Counted from the stretch's first letter, positions 18,345 through 29,789 are shown. The stretch is DNA of 64,000 nt from Gammaproteobacteria bacterium (GCA_029253585.1 JAQWZF010000010.1:1-64000), one strand, 5' to 3'. Notes: a model not told the origin generated them from the sequence alone. Made by a program: numbers and translations.

Positions 18345-19135
18345 GCTACCGCTGAGCGTTCTGCCCCTGCACTTGACGCGTCTTTAGCGGCAATGCTTTT
18401 ATTTAACTCGCCCTGGTATTCCAGGCTCTTCAGCAAAGTTTCAAAGACAAACTGTGCGTAAGCCTGCGTACCAATGTCCCGCAGCTTAAACTTCCATTGC
18501 TTCAGATGCCATTGCTGTAACTGTGCCGTCACCTGAGAAGCCAGTAGCTCTGGCTTCTCACAGATAAATTGCCCGGCCTCAACTCCAGAGTGTATCGCAT
18601 TCATTAGAATCCCTTCGAAGCGCACTTCTAACTCAAGGGTTTGCAGCTGCTGTTCGCGAGGCAGCCCCTTCAACTCCATGAAGCAAAAATAATACCAGGG
18701 GCTTAACTTCTCCATGGCATAAATTTCGCCGAAGACGATAGCTCGCAGGCTCTCTATGGGTTCCAGTTCATAGGCGGCCAAGCCTCCTGAAATCTGCTCG
18801 ATGGTATTCCTTAAGACTCCCTCGATTACTGAGGCCAGATCATTCTTGCTCCCAATGTAGGCGTACAAGCCACCCATACTTATGCCGGTCTCGCGACTAA
18901 GATCGCGCAGGCTCATGGCCTGAAAGCCCTTGCTATTAGCAAGATTAAACGTCGCTGAAAATATTTTCTCGAGGTTGCCGATGGCAATGTTTGGATTCTT
19001 AATCTCCATCTTATCTTTGTGCATCTCAAAGACGCTACGCCAGAAAGACTCCCCTTCCAGGGGCCAGGCGTCGCTAAAGGATTTCACGCTAATCTCGATG
19101 GGCCAATCTGCCATGTATCTTCTACCCCCAACCAC
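18341..19135 (-). CDS. TetR-family transcriptional regulator
   Basis: Up to 264 residues. The helix-turn-helix is ATFNLANSKGFQAMSLRDL...GISMGGLYAYIGSKNDL (about residues 57-100). The first 40 residues before it are atypical, and a start at the internal ATG near 19009 (MEIKNPN) would give a more usual TetR. The ligand domain ends in a low-complexity tail. The ligand and target genes cannot be inferred. Neighbours are the acyltransferase (convergent) and the TauE gene (same strand). Confidence 0.82.
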   Translation of the reverse strand: MVGGRRYMADWPIEISVKSFSDAWPLEGESFWRSVFEMHKDKMEIKNPNIAIGNLEKIFSATFNLANSKGFQAMSLRDLSRETGISMGGLYAYIGSKNDLASVIEGVLRNTIEQISGGLAAYELEPIESLRAIVFGEIYAMEKLSPWYYFCFMELKGLPREQQLQTLELEVRFEGILMNAIHSGVEAGQFICEKPELLASQVTAQLQQWHLKQWKFKLRDIGTQAYAQFVFETLLKSLEYQGELNKSIAAKDASSAGAERSAVA

Positions 19136-19323
19136 TGTGCTGTGGTTCTTTTTCTGACACTTATATTAGCAAACACTACTACTGATAGCAGCCTTACAGT
19201 AACGCATAAAAGAGACCTCTATTCATACTGCATAGAAGCCTTTTAGGCTGTTGCCTGTCTCGCGCTACCACGGCAGCGCTTAACACTAATTAAGCCCCGC
19301 ACCGCAGCCGATCCAATTTTGGC

Positions 19324-20031
19324 CTAGAACCAATAGGAAGCTGTGGCTGCGAGCCCCGCTACAGCGCACAGCCCCAGAGAGAATCGGCGCAGATTCTGAT
19401 GGGAAATCTTGTGCATGGTGCGCATGGCTAACCAGTACCCTGCAAGGGTAGCCGGCATTAAGGGCAAGGAGATCATAATATGCTCCATACCGAAGCGCCC
19501 GATACTCGACAGCATGACTAGAGACATCAGACAGCTCACGACGAAGAAAGCTGCTAGATTCGCCCTGATAAAGTCATTCTCTTGATGCTGCAGCACTAGC
19601 GCCATCGGCGGACCGCCTATCGACGAGCTAGTGCCCATGAACCCAGAAAGAAAGCCTGCGCAGAAAAGCGATTTACCATTCGCCTTAAAGACAATATTGC
19701 TCATACTCAGAGCTACCGCGACAAGCACCGAAATCCCCAACCACAAAGCCAACGCCTGCTGATTAATCCACAGCAGCAGTAAGCCTCCAGAAATAGTTCC
19801 TGGTATTCGCCCCAGGATCGCGAAGCGTAATCCGTGAAACGATATCGAGCGCCAGTGGCTATAAGAATTCGCTACAGACAGTGTCAACGCCGAGATAGTA
19901 ATGGGCGCAGGCACATAAAGCGGGTCGATGAAAAATAGTACCGGAGCCGCAACGATGGCCAGGCCAAATCCGATTGAACTCTGAATAAACGAGCCAACGA
20001 ATATTACGAATGCTGCTATTGCGATTTCCAT
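19324..20031 (-). CDS. TauE/SafE-family anion exporter
   Basis: About 235 residues if started at MEIAIAAFVIFVGSF (20031). A longer frame to 20121 adds residues without family support. It has about eight hydrophobic segments, with the GSFIQSSIGFGLA and GFLSGFMGTSSSIGGPPMAL motifs typical of the family, which exports sulfite, sulfonates or similar organic anions across the inner membrane. The substrate is not shown by context. Confidence 0.85.
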   Translation of the reverse strand: MEIAIAAFVIFVGSFIQSSIGFGLAIVAAPVLFFIDPLYVPAPITISALTLSVANSYSHWRSISFHGLRFAILGRIPGTISGGLLLLWINQQALALWLGISVLVAVALSMSNIVFKANGKSLFCAGFLSGFMGTSSSIGGPPMALVLQHQENDFIRANLAAFFVVSCLMSLVMLSSIGRFGMEHIMISLPLMPATLAGYWLAMRTMHKISHQNLRRFSLGLCAVAGLAATASYWF

Positions 20032-20322
20032 AAGCGAGAACGAACCCGTGAGCACTGCCTGTGCAGTAGGCTGCAAGGATGAATTAAATGCGAGAGTGCA
20101 CAGTGATGGCCCGACCACCATGAGAACTACTGCTTGTTGGGCAGAGCTTCGTAATCGACCTGTGACGAGCGAAGAAGCTAGCTTTCCCTAATGGCAGAGC
20201 GAACCTTATCATGCTTAGCGCTAGCCCCTGAATTAAGCGCACGATAATACTCGCATCTAGCAGCAAGCTCCAGTTCTTAGCGGCAAACCCTGCCTCTACC
20301 AGGTCAGACGAATTCTCAATAA

Positions 20323-21492
<1,170 letters not shown>

Positions 21493-21531
21493 GCCGCTAA
21501 CAAAGACTAAACCACTAAACGAGCATCCCTT

Positions 21532-21951
21532 ATGAAATACCTTCACACCATGGTTCGAGTGACTGACCTCGACAAATCTCTAGAGTTTTACTGCGAGCAG
21601 TTAGGGCTCAAACTACTAAGCCGCCGCGATTTCGAGGAGGCCCGATTTAGTCTGGTCTTTCTCGCAGCCCCAGGCGATGAAGAAGCCCAGGTCGAGCTAA
21701 CCTATAACTGGGATCCTGAAGAATATGGCGAGGGGCGCAATTTTGGACATCTCGCATATGCCGTAGAGAACATCTACGACTGCTGCCAGAATTTGATGGA
21801 CGCGGGCGTCAGGATAAATCGGCCGCCCAGGGATGGCCATATGGCATTCATTCGATCCCCGGATAATATCTCTATCGAGCTTCTGCAGCGCGGCGATCCC
21901 CTGCCCGCTCAAGAGCCCTGGAAGAGTATGGAAAATACCGGCAAATGGTAG
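21532..21951 (+). CDS. gloA: Lactoylglutathione lyase (glyoxalase I)
   Basis: 139 residues, standard length. Metal ligands are visible at H5, E55, H73 and E116, with the family blocks YLHTMVRVTDLDKSLEFY and NISIELLQRG. It isomerises the methylglyoxal-glutathione hemithioacetal to S-lactoylglutathione. It is downstream of frmA on the same strand, probably one operon for glutathione-dependent aldehyde detoxification. Confidence 0.92.
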   Translation: MKYLHTMVRVTDLDKSLEFYCEQLGLKLLSRRDFEEARFSLVFLAAPGDEEAQVELTYNWDPEEYGEGRNFGHLAYAVENIYDCCQNLMDAGVRINRPPRDGHMAFIRSPDNISIELLQRGDPLPAQEPWKSMENTGKW

Positions 21952-22113
21952 CCACAGTATTGGCTATCCTGGCCCGCCACGCTTGAGCTAATCTGGCCGC
22001 TCGTTTATCATAGCGTCACTTCAGACAACGCAATTCCCAGCGCAATTTGATTAGAACGCGCTAGAGTATTCGGGCCGGATAACGGGCTCTCTAACCACAC
22101 TGGAAAGATCACA

Positions 22114-22986
22114 ATGCAACTACTTGATGGTAAGTCTTGCTCGGAGCAAATTCGTCAAGAGATAGCTCAGACTGTCTCCCAATTAAGGGCGGATGGTCAA
22201 CGGGCCCCTCACCTCGCGGCGGTTCTAGTCGGTAACGACGGCGCCTCACAAAATTATGTCGCTTTTAAAGTTAAGGACTGTGAAGAAATAGGATTCGAGT
22301 CAACTACCATCCGCCTGGAAGACTCTATAAGTGAGCAGGAGTTGCTGGCCAAGGTTGACGAGCTGAATAAGGATGACGCCATCGACGGCTTCATCGTGCA
22401 GCTGCCGCTGCCTAAGCATATTGACGAGAACAAGATCATTCTGGCTATCGATCCAGTAAAAGACGTCGATGGCTTCTGCCCGGAGAACGTTGGCCGCCTA
22501 AATCTCGGCCTCCCTACTTTTATATCGGCGACACCCAATGGCATCATGGAATTGTTACGCCGCTACGAGATCGATACAGAAGGTAAACACTGTGTAGTTT
22601 TGGGCCGCAGCAACATCGTTGGCACGCCGATCGCCGTGCTTATGTCGCGTAATACCAACCCAGGCAATGCAACGGTAACAATTGCACACAGCCGCACCAA
22701 AGATCTGGCCGCACTGTGCGCCAGCGCTGACATTCTCATTGTCGCCATAGGCAAGACAGAATTTGTTACCGCCGACATGGTCAAGGAAGGCGCAGTCGTT
22801 ATCGACGTAGGACAGACTCGAGTGCCCGATGACACGAAAAAATCAGGCTTTAGAAATGTCGGCGATGTCGATTTCGACAACGTAAAAGATAAATGCTCCT
22901 ATATTACCTATGTAACCGGAGGCGTAGGCCCAATGACTCGCGCCTCACTGCTGCAAAACACCCTCAAAGCCCACCAGAGAAGATAG
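22114..22986 (+). CDS. folD: Methylenetetrahydrofolate dehydrogenase / methenyl-THF cyclohydrolase
   Basis: 290 residues. Family signatures are present: [13 protein letters not shown] with the catalytic Tyr-Lys pair (about 49-53), [28 protein letters not shown], the NADP-binding [16 protein letters not shown] and [12 protein letters not shown]. It interconverts methylene-, methenyl- and formyl-tetrahydrofolate in one-carbon metabolism. With frmA upstream the neighbourhood has a one-carbon flavour. The next gene starts 10 bases later. Confidence 0.96.
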   Translation: MQLLDGKSCSEQIRQEIAQTVSQLRADGQRAPHLAAVLVGNDGASQNYVAFKVKDCEEIGFESTTIRLEDSISEQELLAKVDELNKDDAIDGFIVQLPLPKHIDENKIILAIDPVKDVDGFCPENVGRLNLGLPTFISATPNGIMELLRRYEIDTEGKHCVVLGRSNIVGTPIAVLMSRNTNPGNATVTIAHSRTKDLAALCASADILIVAIGKTEFVTADMVKEGAVVIDVGQTRVPDDTKKSGFRNVGDVDFDNVKDKCSYITYVTGGVGPMTRASLLQNTLKAHQRR

Positions 22987-22996
22987 AGTAAATATC

Positions 22997-24193
22997 ATGT
23001 TCCAATCACTTCCGGCTCTACCCGCAGATCCCATCCTAGGACTCATGGCTAGCTACCGCGCCGACAACAACCCCAAAAAAATAGATTTGGGAATCGGCAT
23101 CTACAAAAATGAAAACGGCGACACCCCTGTTATGGCGGCGGTGAAGAAAGCCGAAGACATGATATGGCATTCTCAGATCACGAAAAGCTATGTGGGCCCG
23201 ACCGGCTCCGCAGAGTACAACGCGGTCGTAGCAGAGCTGCTCTTAGGCAGCACACTCAACGACAGTCTGGGTAAGCGACGCATTACCGTGCAATCACCGG
23301 GTGGTTGTGGCGGCCTGCGACTCGCCGCCGAATTCATCAAGTCGGCAAACGCCGATGCCACTGTATGGGTCAGCAACCCAACCTGGGCAAATCACATCCC
23401 ACTGCTAGGCTCAGCCGGACTCAAGATTGAAGAATACCCTTACTATGACTATGACAGTCACAGCGTAAAGTTCGATGAGATGATCGAATGCCTGAGCAAG
23501 ATTGGCAGCGGTGATGTCGTCTTGCTACACGGCTGCTGCCATAACCCCTGCGGTGCCGATCTAAACCCGGAGCAATGGCAACAGATCCACGATGTTGCGC
23601 TGAAGCAGGGCTTCACCGTATTTATCGATCTAGCCTACCAGGGCTTGGGAGATGGCCTCGAGGAAGATGTATACGGCACACGCCTCTTGGCCGAGACGCT
23701 GCCAGAACTAATAATCGTCAGCTCTTGCTCGAAGAATTTTGGACTGTACCGCGAACGCACCGGCGCCATGACTCTGATTAGCGAGAATGAAGCAGCTGCC
23801 GCTGTAGCAACGACCCAGATCGCTGCTGGAGCAAGAGCCATGTACTCCATGCCACCTGATCACGGTGCCGCTATCGTGCAGTTAATTCTCTCTGATGACG
23901 CGCTACGCAGCCATTGGGATACAGAGTTGACGGAGATGCGCGACCGCATCAATGGATTACGCGCGCAATTCGTAAGACAGATTCAATCGATTGGTATCGA
24001 TCAGGATTTTAGTTTTATCGAAAGGGAGAAAGGCATGTTTTCCTTCCTCGGAGTGAACGTGGATCAGGTGCAGTCGCTAGTCAATGACTACAGCATCTAT
24101 CTGGTGAACTCCAGCCGCATCAATGTTGCAGGCATCAACGATTCCAACATAGAGTATCTTGCTAACAGCCTTGCCGCAGTCTTGAAGACCTAG
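22997..24193 (+). CDS. Aspartate/aromatic-amino-acid aminotransferase
   Basis: 398 residues, fold type I. The PLP lysine is in SCSKNFGLYRERTGAM (about K246), the glycine-rich region is PGGCGGLRLA, and LHGCCHNPCGADL is the class I pattern. It transfers amino groups between aspartate or aromatic amino acids and 2-oxoglutarate. The AspC versus TyrB assignment is not possible by eye. It follows folD closely, and DAHP synthase lies just beyond in opposite orientation. Confidence 0.9.
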   Translation: MFQSLPALPADPILGLMASYRADNNPKKIDLGIGIYKNENGDTPVMAAVKKAEDMIWHSQITKSYVGPTGSAEYNAVVAELLLGSTLNDSLGKRRITVQSPGGCGGLRLAAEFIKSANADATVWVSNPTWANHIPLLGSAGLKIEEYPYYDYDSHSVKFDEMIECLSKIGSGDVVLLHGCCHNPCGADLNPEQWQQIHDVALKQGFTVFIDLAYQGLGDGLEEDVYGTRLLAETLPELIIVSSCSKNFGLYRERTGAMTLISENEAAAAVATTQIAAGARAMYSMPPDHGAAIVQLILSDDALRSHWDTELTEMRDRINGLRAQFVRQIQSIGIDQDFSFIEREKGMFSFLGVNVDQVQSLVNDYSIYLVNSSRINVAGINDSNIEYLANSLAAVLKT

Positions 24194-24213
24194 CCTGAAG
24201 TGATACGGCCTCT

Positions 24214-24251
24214 ATGCCCAGCGCGTTCTAAGCATAGCCCGCGCCGGGCAT
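24214..24251. terminator. Strong hairpin between convergent genes
   Basis: ATGCCCAGCGCG pairs with CGCGCCGGGCAT with one mismatch, between the stops of the aminotransferase and DAHP synthase genes. Position and strength suggest a bidirectional terminator, although no T-run follows. Confidence 0.5.
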
Positions 24252-24258
24252 CTAGCAA

Positions 24259-25335
24259 TTAGGCAGATCGCGACTTCAGTGCCTCTGAGATTGACCCCGC
24301 AAAATCACGCAGCAGTACCTCAGTCGTCGCCCAATCGATACACGCGTCGGTGATCGAGACCCCGTATTTCAGATCATCCAGGTCGTCGGGAATCGGCTGA
24401 TTACCTTCTTCCAGGTTACTCTCGATCATCACGCCGATAATCGATTTATTGCCAGCACGAACCTGATCGGCAACTTCTTCAAGAACCAGCTTCTGATTAT
24501 TATGATCCTTGTTCGAATTTCCATGACTGCAATCGATCATGATATTTTCAGCCAGCCCCGCCTTCTGCAGATCTTTCTCACAATCGGCCACGCTTGCAGC
24601 ATCATAGTTGGGCGACTTGCCCCCTCTTAATATGACATGACAGTGAGGGTTGCCCTCGGTACGAAATAGAGCCACCTTGCCCTCATCCGTAACACTTATA
24701 AAACTATTAGTAGCCGATGCCGAGCGAATAGCATTCACTGCCACCATAAGACCGCCATCGACATTATTCTTAAAGCCAACGGCAGACGAAATCCCGCTGG
24801 ACAGTTTTCTGTGTGTAGGCGACTCGGTTGTTCGCGCGCCAATAGCGGTCCAGCTTACCAGGTCTTGTAAATACTGCGGCGTAATGAGGTCCAGCGCTTC
24901 TATGCCTATGGGCAAACCTATTTCCGCGATATCCAACATCAGGCGTCTACCGATGCGCAGCCCGTGGTCGATCTTGTGGCTGCCATCCAGATGGGGGTCA
25001 TAGATCAAGCCTTCCCATCCTATAGAGGTTCTAGGCTTCTCGAAATAGACTCGCATCACGATCAGCAACTCATTAGACAAGTCATCAGCAAGAGTCTTCA
25101 GGCGCCATGCATATTCCAGCGCCTCTTCGGGACTGTGAATTGAACAAGGCCCGACGACAACGATGAGTCGAGCATCCTCATGATCGAGAATCCCCTTTAC
25201 TGCCCGATGGCCAGTCTGCACCGTTTCCAGCGCTCGACCCTCCAGAGCGAGTTCAGCCTTCAGCGCCGCCGGTGCCGGCAGCTCCTCATGACCAATAATA
25301 TGTAGATTTTCGATATCTTTCGTACGATATGTCAT
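24259..25335 (-). CDS. 3-deoxy-7-phosphoheptulonate (DAHP) synthase, class I
   Basis: 358 residues, type I-alpha. Motifs are VVGPCSIHSPEEALEYA, MRVYFEKPRTSIGWEGLI and DCSHGNSNKDH. It condenses phosphoenolpyruvate and erythrose 4-phosphate, the first step of the shikimate pathway. Feedback isozyme type (AroF, AroG or AroH) cannot be told from sequence inspection alone. Confidence 0.93.
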   Translation of the reverse strand: MTYRTKDIENLHIIGHEELPAPAALKAELALEGRALETVQTGHRAVKGILDHEDARLIVVVGPCSIHSPEEALEYAWRLKTLADDLSNELLIVMRVYFEKPRTSIGWEGLIYDPHLDGSHKIDHGLRIGRRLMLDIAEIGLPIGIEALDLITPQYLQDLVSWTAIGARTTESPTHRKLSSGISSAVGFKNNVDGGLMVAVNAIRSASATNSFISVTDEGKVALFRTEGNPHCHVILRGGKSPNYDAASVADCEKDLQKAGLAENIMIDCSHGNSNKDHNNQKLVLEEVADQVRAGNKSIIGVMIESNLEEGNQPIPDDLDDLKYGVSITDACIDWATTEVLLRDFAGSISEALKSRSA

Positions 25336-25550
25336 TGCTAAACCTTGCTGCTGTTTCGGTAGTCTTTATTGAGATCTTTTCTCGAATTCCGGATTATGGT
25401 GTAAAAGAGGCCGCAATCAAAGCCCCATAGCTAAAATGGCACCTCCACAGGAGTTGACGGGAATACCCGCTGTTTACAGCGGCAGGCCTATTCTGTAACT
25501 TCTCCAGCGAACCCAGACGCATCGAGCCAACAAAACAGGAATTACCCAGC

Positions 25551-26117
25551 GTGCCAAAAGCCAGTGAACTAAAAAGAGGAATGATCGTCGACATAGACGG
25601 CGTACCGCATATCGTCAAGCAGACCGAGAGCAAGAGCCCCTCGTCCCGCGGTGCCGCCACGCTTTACAAGATTCGATTCAACAATCTACAGAGCCATCAG
25701 AAGCTGGACTCCTCATTCAAAGGCGACGATATTCTCAAGGAAGCCGATTGTGTTCGTGTCGGCGTGCAGTATTCCTATCTTGATGGGGATACTTACTACT
25801 TCATGAATATGGAAGATTTCAGCCAGTATGCTATCGACGCTGACCAGCTAGAAGGTCAGATAGGTTTCTTGGTCGAACAACAGGAAGACATCATAGCGCT
25901 GATCATGGACGGCAATCTGCTGGGCATCGAATTGCCGCAGTCGGTGAATCTTGAGATCACAGATACCCCGCCTGCCGTAACTGGGTCCTCCGCGACGAAT
26001 AGAAGTAAAACCGCAGTGCTATCTACAGGCTATGAGGTGCAAGTCCCCGAGTATTTATCACCGGGGGAAATGATTAAAATAAATACGGTGACGGGTAAGT
26101 TTATGTCGCGAGCCTAA
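25551..26117 (+). CDS. yeiP: Elongation factor P-like protein YeiP
   Basis: 188 residues with the three-domain EF-P layout. The N-terminal KOW-like domain MPKASELKRGMIVDIDGVPHIV and the loop SPSSRGAATLYKIRF mark the YeiP paralogue, because the modified lysine of EF-P is replaced by arginine (SRG). It probably acts on the ribosome at difficult peptide bonds. The gene stands alone and is convergent with the next gene. Confidence 0.92.
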   Translation: MPKASELKRGMIVDIDGVPHIVKQTESKSPSSRGAATLYKIRFNNLQSHQKLDSSFKGDDILKEADCVRVGVQYSYLDGDTYYFMNMEDFSQYAIDADQLEGQIGFLVEQQEDIIALIMDGNLLGIELPQSVNLEITDTPPAVTGSSATNRSKTAVLSTGYEVQVPEYLSPGEMIKINTVTGKFMSRA

Positions 26118-26136
26118 ACTAATTGGCAGCGCATAC

Positions 26137-26952
26137 TCAGAGGAACAGAAGCGCAACGAAAACGAAAAAGCCAATACCGGCTAACACCCCAAGAATTCGA
26201 CTCCAACGATCCTCGTTGCGCTGATCTGCCCAACTCTGTTGTACGATCTGCGCATCGTTATTACTCAGGGCGGCATCCAAGTCTGCAAACTCTTCCTCTG
26301 TCATGGACAGGGCTTGATTCACATCTGCTGCCGCGGCGGTAGTTTCTGCCACGGCTATAGACTCATCTTCAGAATAGCCTCGGCGTTTAGCACCCCGGTC
26401 TAGCACTGCCTTTTCAACTGCTTTTAAATCGGGTCGCTTACTCTTGGCGGAAGATGTTTTCTTTTCACTTGCATTTACATTACTGTCTTTAGCGCTCTTC
26501 GCTCTCTCTTCAGCCTGCGCTAACAGCCCTGAATTCAGCACTACATCGCTTGCAATCTTGTAGGCCTTGGTGCCCGTCGCCAATAGACCTCGATCGACAT
26601 TCTTGCTGCTGGCGAAGCCGACGATTCTGTATTTGCTTCTATCGTCTTTAGTCACAGTGCGTAGCGATGTAGCAAAGCCGGCAATCGCGAGACAGTTTTC
26701 GGCCAGACTTTTTTGTTTCGCCTCATCCAAGCCGCTTTCGTTTAGCGTATCCCATTTTGCTTTCTTTAAATGACCTAAGACACTGATTGCAAACCAACGA
26801 GAACTCTCCATAATGGCAGCATCCTCCAGCCTGTCTTCGATGGCGCTAATGGTTTGGGCTATGGAATTGTGTTCGGCGGTCTCTACACCCAGTTCACCCG
26901 CAACAAAGCGCTGGTTAGGATGCAGGGCTGGAGGGTTAAACTCGTCACTCAT
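26137..26952 (-). CDS. Tail-anchored protein of unknown function
   Basis: 271 residues. A long hydrophilic, mostly helical part is followed by one C-terminal transmembrane helix (about 251-271, ILGVLAGIGFFVFVALLFL). The middle (about 165-200) is Lys/Ser-rich and low-complexity. No domain is recognised. The start overlaps the end of the upstream lipase-like gene by eight bases, so they are translationally coupled. Confidence 0.62.
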   Translation of the reverse strand: MSDEFNPPALHPNQRFVAGELGVETAEHNSIAQTISAIEDRLEDAAIMESSRWFAISVLGHLKKAKWDTLNESGLDEAKQKSLAENCLAIAGFATSLRTVTKDDRSKYRIVGFASSKNVDRGLLATGTKAYKIASDVVLNSGLLAQAEERAKSAKDSNVNASEKKTSSAKSKRPDLKAVEKAVLDRGAKRRGYSEDESIAVAETTAAAADVNQALSMTEEEFADLDAALSNNDAQIVQQSWADQRNEDRWSRILGVLAGIGFFVFVALLFL

Positions 26953-27670
26953 TACGGTTTTGTTCCAAATATTTTGAGATGAAGGCCCCTGTCTTCAAGT
27001 AATGAATCGCCTCGTCAATCACTTCGTTGTTTCGCATCATGAAGGTATGGGTTACGGGTAAAATTTTATGGGCATTCATACCCTGTACCTTGGTGCTTTC
27101 TATTGAGACGATACTATCGCTACGCCCCGGGATGAACAAAAACTTCAGGGGATTGATGTTCGTACTGCCGGCAATCACACCCAGATCGAAATCGACTGGG
27201 CCGAGGCTAGCTATGATACTCCCCTCGCCCGTACCTAGCGCCGAACCTGCCGGGCCACCGATGAAACCAAAGCCGGGAACAGGTAGCAAGCCATCGACTA
27301 TCTGACTCCCCTGATTGGGCGGCCCAAGCATAACGGCCCTGCCCAAATCTTCAATACTATGTTCGCGCAAATAGTAGCGCAGAAGTATTCCACCTAGAGA
27401 ATGTGTGATGAAGTTAATCTTACCCTCCTGCATATCTCTGCACTGAGTCAGACCGCGACCAATTGCATCCTCTGCCAAAACATCAACGGGGTGGCTGCGA
27501 GATGGATACAAAATATTCGCCACGCTATAGCCGGCTGGACCTAGCTTCCTCTCCAACTCTGACATTGAGTTCGACACTCTACCCAGTCCATGCAGAAGCA
27601 CTACACACTCGGCCAGCGCAGAGGCAGGCAGAAGAAACAGCAACGTGAGTAGCATAAAAAGTCTTAGCAT
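26945..27670 (-). CDS. Exported lipase-like alpha/beta hydrolase
   Basis: 241 residues with a signal peptide (MLRLFMLLTLLFLLPASALA). The oxyanion motif VVLLHGLGR starts the mature domain, and the nucleophile elbow is THSLGG (Ser near residue 92). PGRSDSIVSIEST and THTFMM supply likely Asp and His. It resembles triacylglycerol-lipase-type or PGAP1-like hydrolases. The substrate is unknown. It overlaps its neighbours on both sides (7 and 8 bases), giving a three-gene operon with the DUF2007 and tail-anchored proteins. Confidence 0.8.
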   Translation of the reverse strand: MLRLFMLLTLLFLLPASALAECVVLLHGLGRVSNSMSELERKLGPAGYSVANILYPSRSHPVDVLAEDAIGRGLTQCRDMQEGKINFITHSLGGILLRYYLREHSIEDLGRAVMLGPPNQGSQIVDGLLPVPGFGFIGGPAGSALGTGEGSIIASLGPVDFDLGVIAGSTNINPLKFLFIPGRSDSIVSIESTKVQGMNAHKILPVTHTFMMRNNEVIDEAIHYLKTGAFISKYLEQNRNE

Positions 27671-27999
27671 GGCTCTTCATCTAGCATGGGCTTCTCGTCG
27701 CTGCTTTGGCACTTCCAGCAGACTGAATAGGAGATCATATTGGACTCGCCGCATCCCGAACACTTCCAGTCCGGGCCTTCGGCCTGTGATGAACTTTCGA
27801 GCTCGGCAATAATCTGTTTGGCACGCCTGTAATACAGTGGCTTTACCCATACCTCGGGCATGCATTCAATAAACGGCACCTCGCCCGCCACCGAGAAGAG
27901 GTTCTCGTTGCGGATGACCGAATCGATATCGTATTGCTCAAGCACATTACGAATATGCCATGCATTTGCGAGAATTTCCGTACTGTAGACTCTTTTCAT
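27664..27999 (-). CDS. DUF2007 signal-transducing-type protein with C-terminal zinc ribbon
   Basis: 111 residues. The N-terminal DUF2007 domain (MKRVYSTEILANAWHIRNVLE...PEVWVKPLYYRRAKQII) is related to PII-like folds. A C-terminal CSGCGESN...CWKCQ zinc ribbon follows. The function is unknown. A second, damaged member of the same family lies at 51586-51891. Confidence 0.8.
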   Translation of the reverse strand: MKRVYSTEILANAWHIRNVLEQYDIDSVIRNENLFSVAGEVPFIECMPEVWVKPLYYRRAKQIIAELESSSQAEGPDWKCSGCGESNMISYSVCWKCQSSDEKPMLDEEPC

Positions 28000-28053
28000 T
28001 AGCTCAGATCATCCCTGGTTCGCATTTCTTGAACTATCAAACCAGATAATTAA

Positions 28054-29640
28054 CTAGCGATAGATATGACGCCAGCGCAACCCTACGGCAAACAGCAGGG
28101 CTACATAGATAAATATTCCACCGATAACCAAGATGGCTAGTCGAACTATCTTGTCTGCCATACCCCAAGGTAACCACTCCTGCCAATCTCCTGAAAAATT
28201 CATCAAGAACACCACCATCGCGGCATTTGCCAACAAAATACGCAGAAGAAATACCAACCAACCGGCGTGGAACCTGAAGACACCATCGCGGTATAGACCC
28301 GCCATCAACAAGCCCGCGTTCAGGAACGCGGCAAGGCTAGTCGCCAATGCCAGGCCGACATGAGCGAGCCCCATCAGAAAGAAACTCAGATTCATCACCA
28401 TATTACTTACCATGGCCACCATGCCGATCTTCACGGGGGTGCTCGTGTTCTGTCGGGCATAGTAGCCCGGCGCGAAGATCTTAATTGCCATGAAGGCGAC
28501 CAGACCAAGCGCATAGGCTTTTAGACTGCCAGCAGAATTCACCACATCTGTCTCGCTAAAGTTGTCATTTTGAAACAGGGTAACTAACAAAGGCTCCGCA
28601 ATAATTACTAACGCGAGAGCGGCGGGTATCGCTATTAACACGACAAGCCTGAACGCCCAATCCAGAGTCTCGGAAAATTCATGTAGAGATGATTCCGCAT
28701 GCTTTCTGGACAGACTGGGCAGCACCACTATAGCAATCGCAATACCGAATGTGCCAAGGGGCAGCTCCATCAAGCGATCTGAGAAATAAAGCCAGGAGAC
28801 ACTGCCCGAGACGAGTAGCGAGGCAATAAAGGTATCGAACAATAGATTGATCTGGCTGACCGAAACTCCAAATAAGGCAGGCACCATCAGTTTCTTGATG
28901 CGCTCCACCCCTTCGTGCTGCTGGCCGAATGCGGGCACAGGCATGAGGCGCATACGCGCGAGAAAGGGCAGTTGAAACAGCAGCTGCGCCACCCCGGCAA
29001 TTAATACCCCCCAGGCCAGAGCGAGCTCCGGTACGCGCATATAAGGCACCAGAAGAAAAGAACAGCTTATCAGCGAAATATTGAGCAGCGCCGGAGTTAT
29101 CGCTGGCACAGCGAATCGGGAGTAGCTGTTCAGGATAGAACCACACAGGGCCGTCATCGAAATCAGGAGAAGATAGGGAAAGGTAATGCGCAGCATCTGA
29201 ATAAACAGAGCAAACTTGTCAGGCTCATCAACAAAGCCATAGGCCAGTGGCACGGCCAGCAGAGGCGCGGCCACCACAGCAACCGTAGTGAGCAGAAAAA
29301 GGAAGCCGCCAAGACTGCCAGCCACGGCGTTGATTAGCGCCTGAACATCCGCCAGAGACTTCGTAGACCTGTATTCAGACAGCACCGGCACGAAGGCCTG
29401 ATTGAACGCGCCTTCCGCAAACAGCCTGCGCATGAAATTCGGAATTTTATTTGCCAGAAAGAAGGCATCGGCGCCGTCACTCACACCGAATACCCGCGCT
29501 ATAACCACATCACGCGCCAGGCCCAGAATCCTTGAGACCAAGGTCATCGAACCGGTGACACCACTCGCTCTTAGCAGGCTAGACTCGCCCTTAGTGTTGT
29601 CTTCTGGCTTCTGTTCGCTGGAGGAGTGAGATTCACTCAT
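28054..29640 (-). CDS. murJ: Lipid II flippase MurJ
   Basis: 528 residues from the ATG at 29640 (MSESHSSSEQ). A longer in-frame start at 29709 is less likely. Fourteen hydrophobic segments follow the family opening SGVTGSMTLVSRILGLARDVVIARVFG, and LFAEGAFNQAFVPVLSEY is a MurJ signature. It moves lipid II across the inner membrane for peptidoglycan synthesis. It is divergent from rpsT, the usual gammaproteobacterial arrangement. Confidence 0.95.
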   Translation of the reverse strand: MSESHSSSEQKPEDNTKGESSLLRASGVTGSMTLVSRILGLARDVVIARVFGVSDGADAFFLANKIPNFMRRLFAEGAFNQAFVPVLSEYRSTKSLADVQALINAVAGSLGGFLFLLTTVAVVAAPLLAVPLAYGFVDEPDKFALFIQMLRITFPYLLLISMTALCGSILNSYSRFAVPAITPALLNISLISCSFLLVPYMRVPELALAWGVLIAGVAQLLFQLPFLARMRLMPVPAFGQQHEGVERIKKLMVPALFGVSVSQINLLFDTFIASLLVSGSVSWLYFSDRLMELPLGTFGIAIAIVVLPSLSRKHAESSLHEFSETLDWAFRLVVLIAIPAALALVIIAEPLLVTLFQNDNFSETDVVNSAGSLKAYALGLVAFMAIKIFAPGYYARQNTSTPVKIGMVAMVSNMVMNLSFFLMGLAHVGLALATSLAAFLNAGLLMAGLYRDGVFRFHAGWLVFLLRILLANAAMVVFLMNFSGDWQEWLPWGMADKIVRLAILVIGGIFIYVALLFAVGLRWRHIYR

Positions 29641-29760
29641 TGAGTAGATGGCCTGCTGCTTTGATGAATGGCGAGACGCGATTATCACGCTATCGGAGCC
29701 AATCAGCAATAAGTTGAGTATTGTTAGGGGCTTAGAGAAATGTCACCCAATTTTCCGCTA

Positions 29761-29789
29761 TTGACATCAAGCGGTGAAAACGGCATAGT
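29761..29789 (+). promoter_or_regulatory. Sigma-70 promoter of rpsT
   Basis: A perfect -35 TTGACA (29761-29766), a 17-base spacer, then -10 CATAGT (29784-29789). It drives rpsT with a leader of roughly 100 bases. Confidence 0.7.
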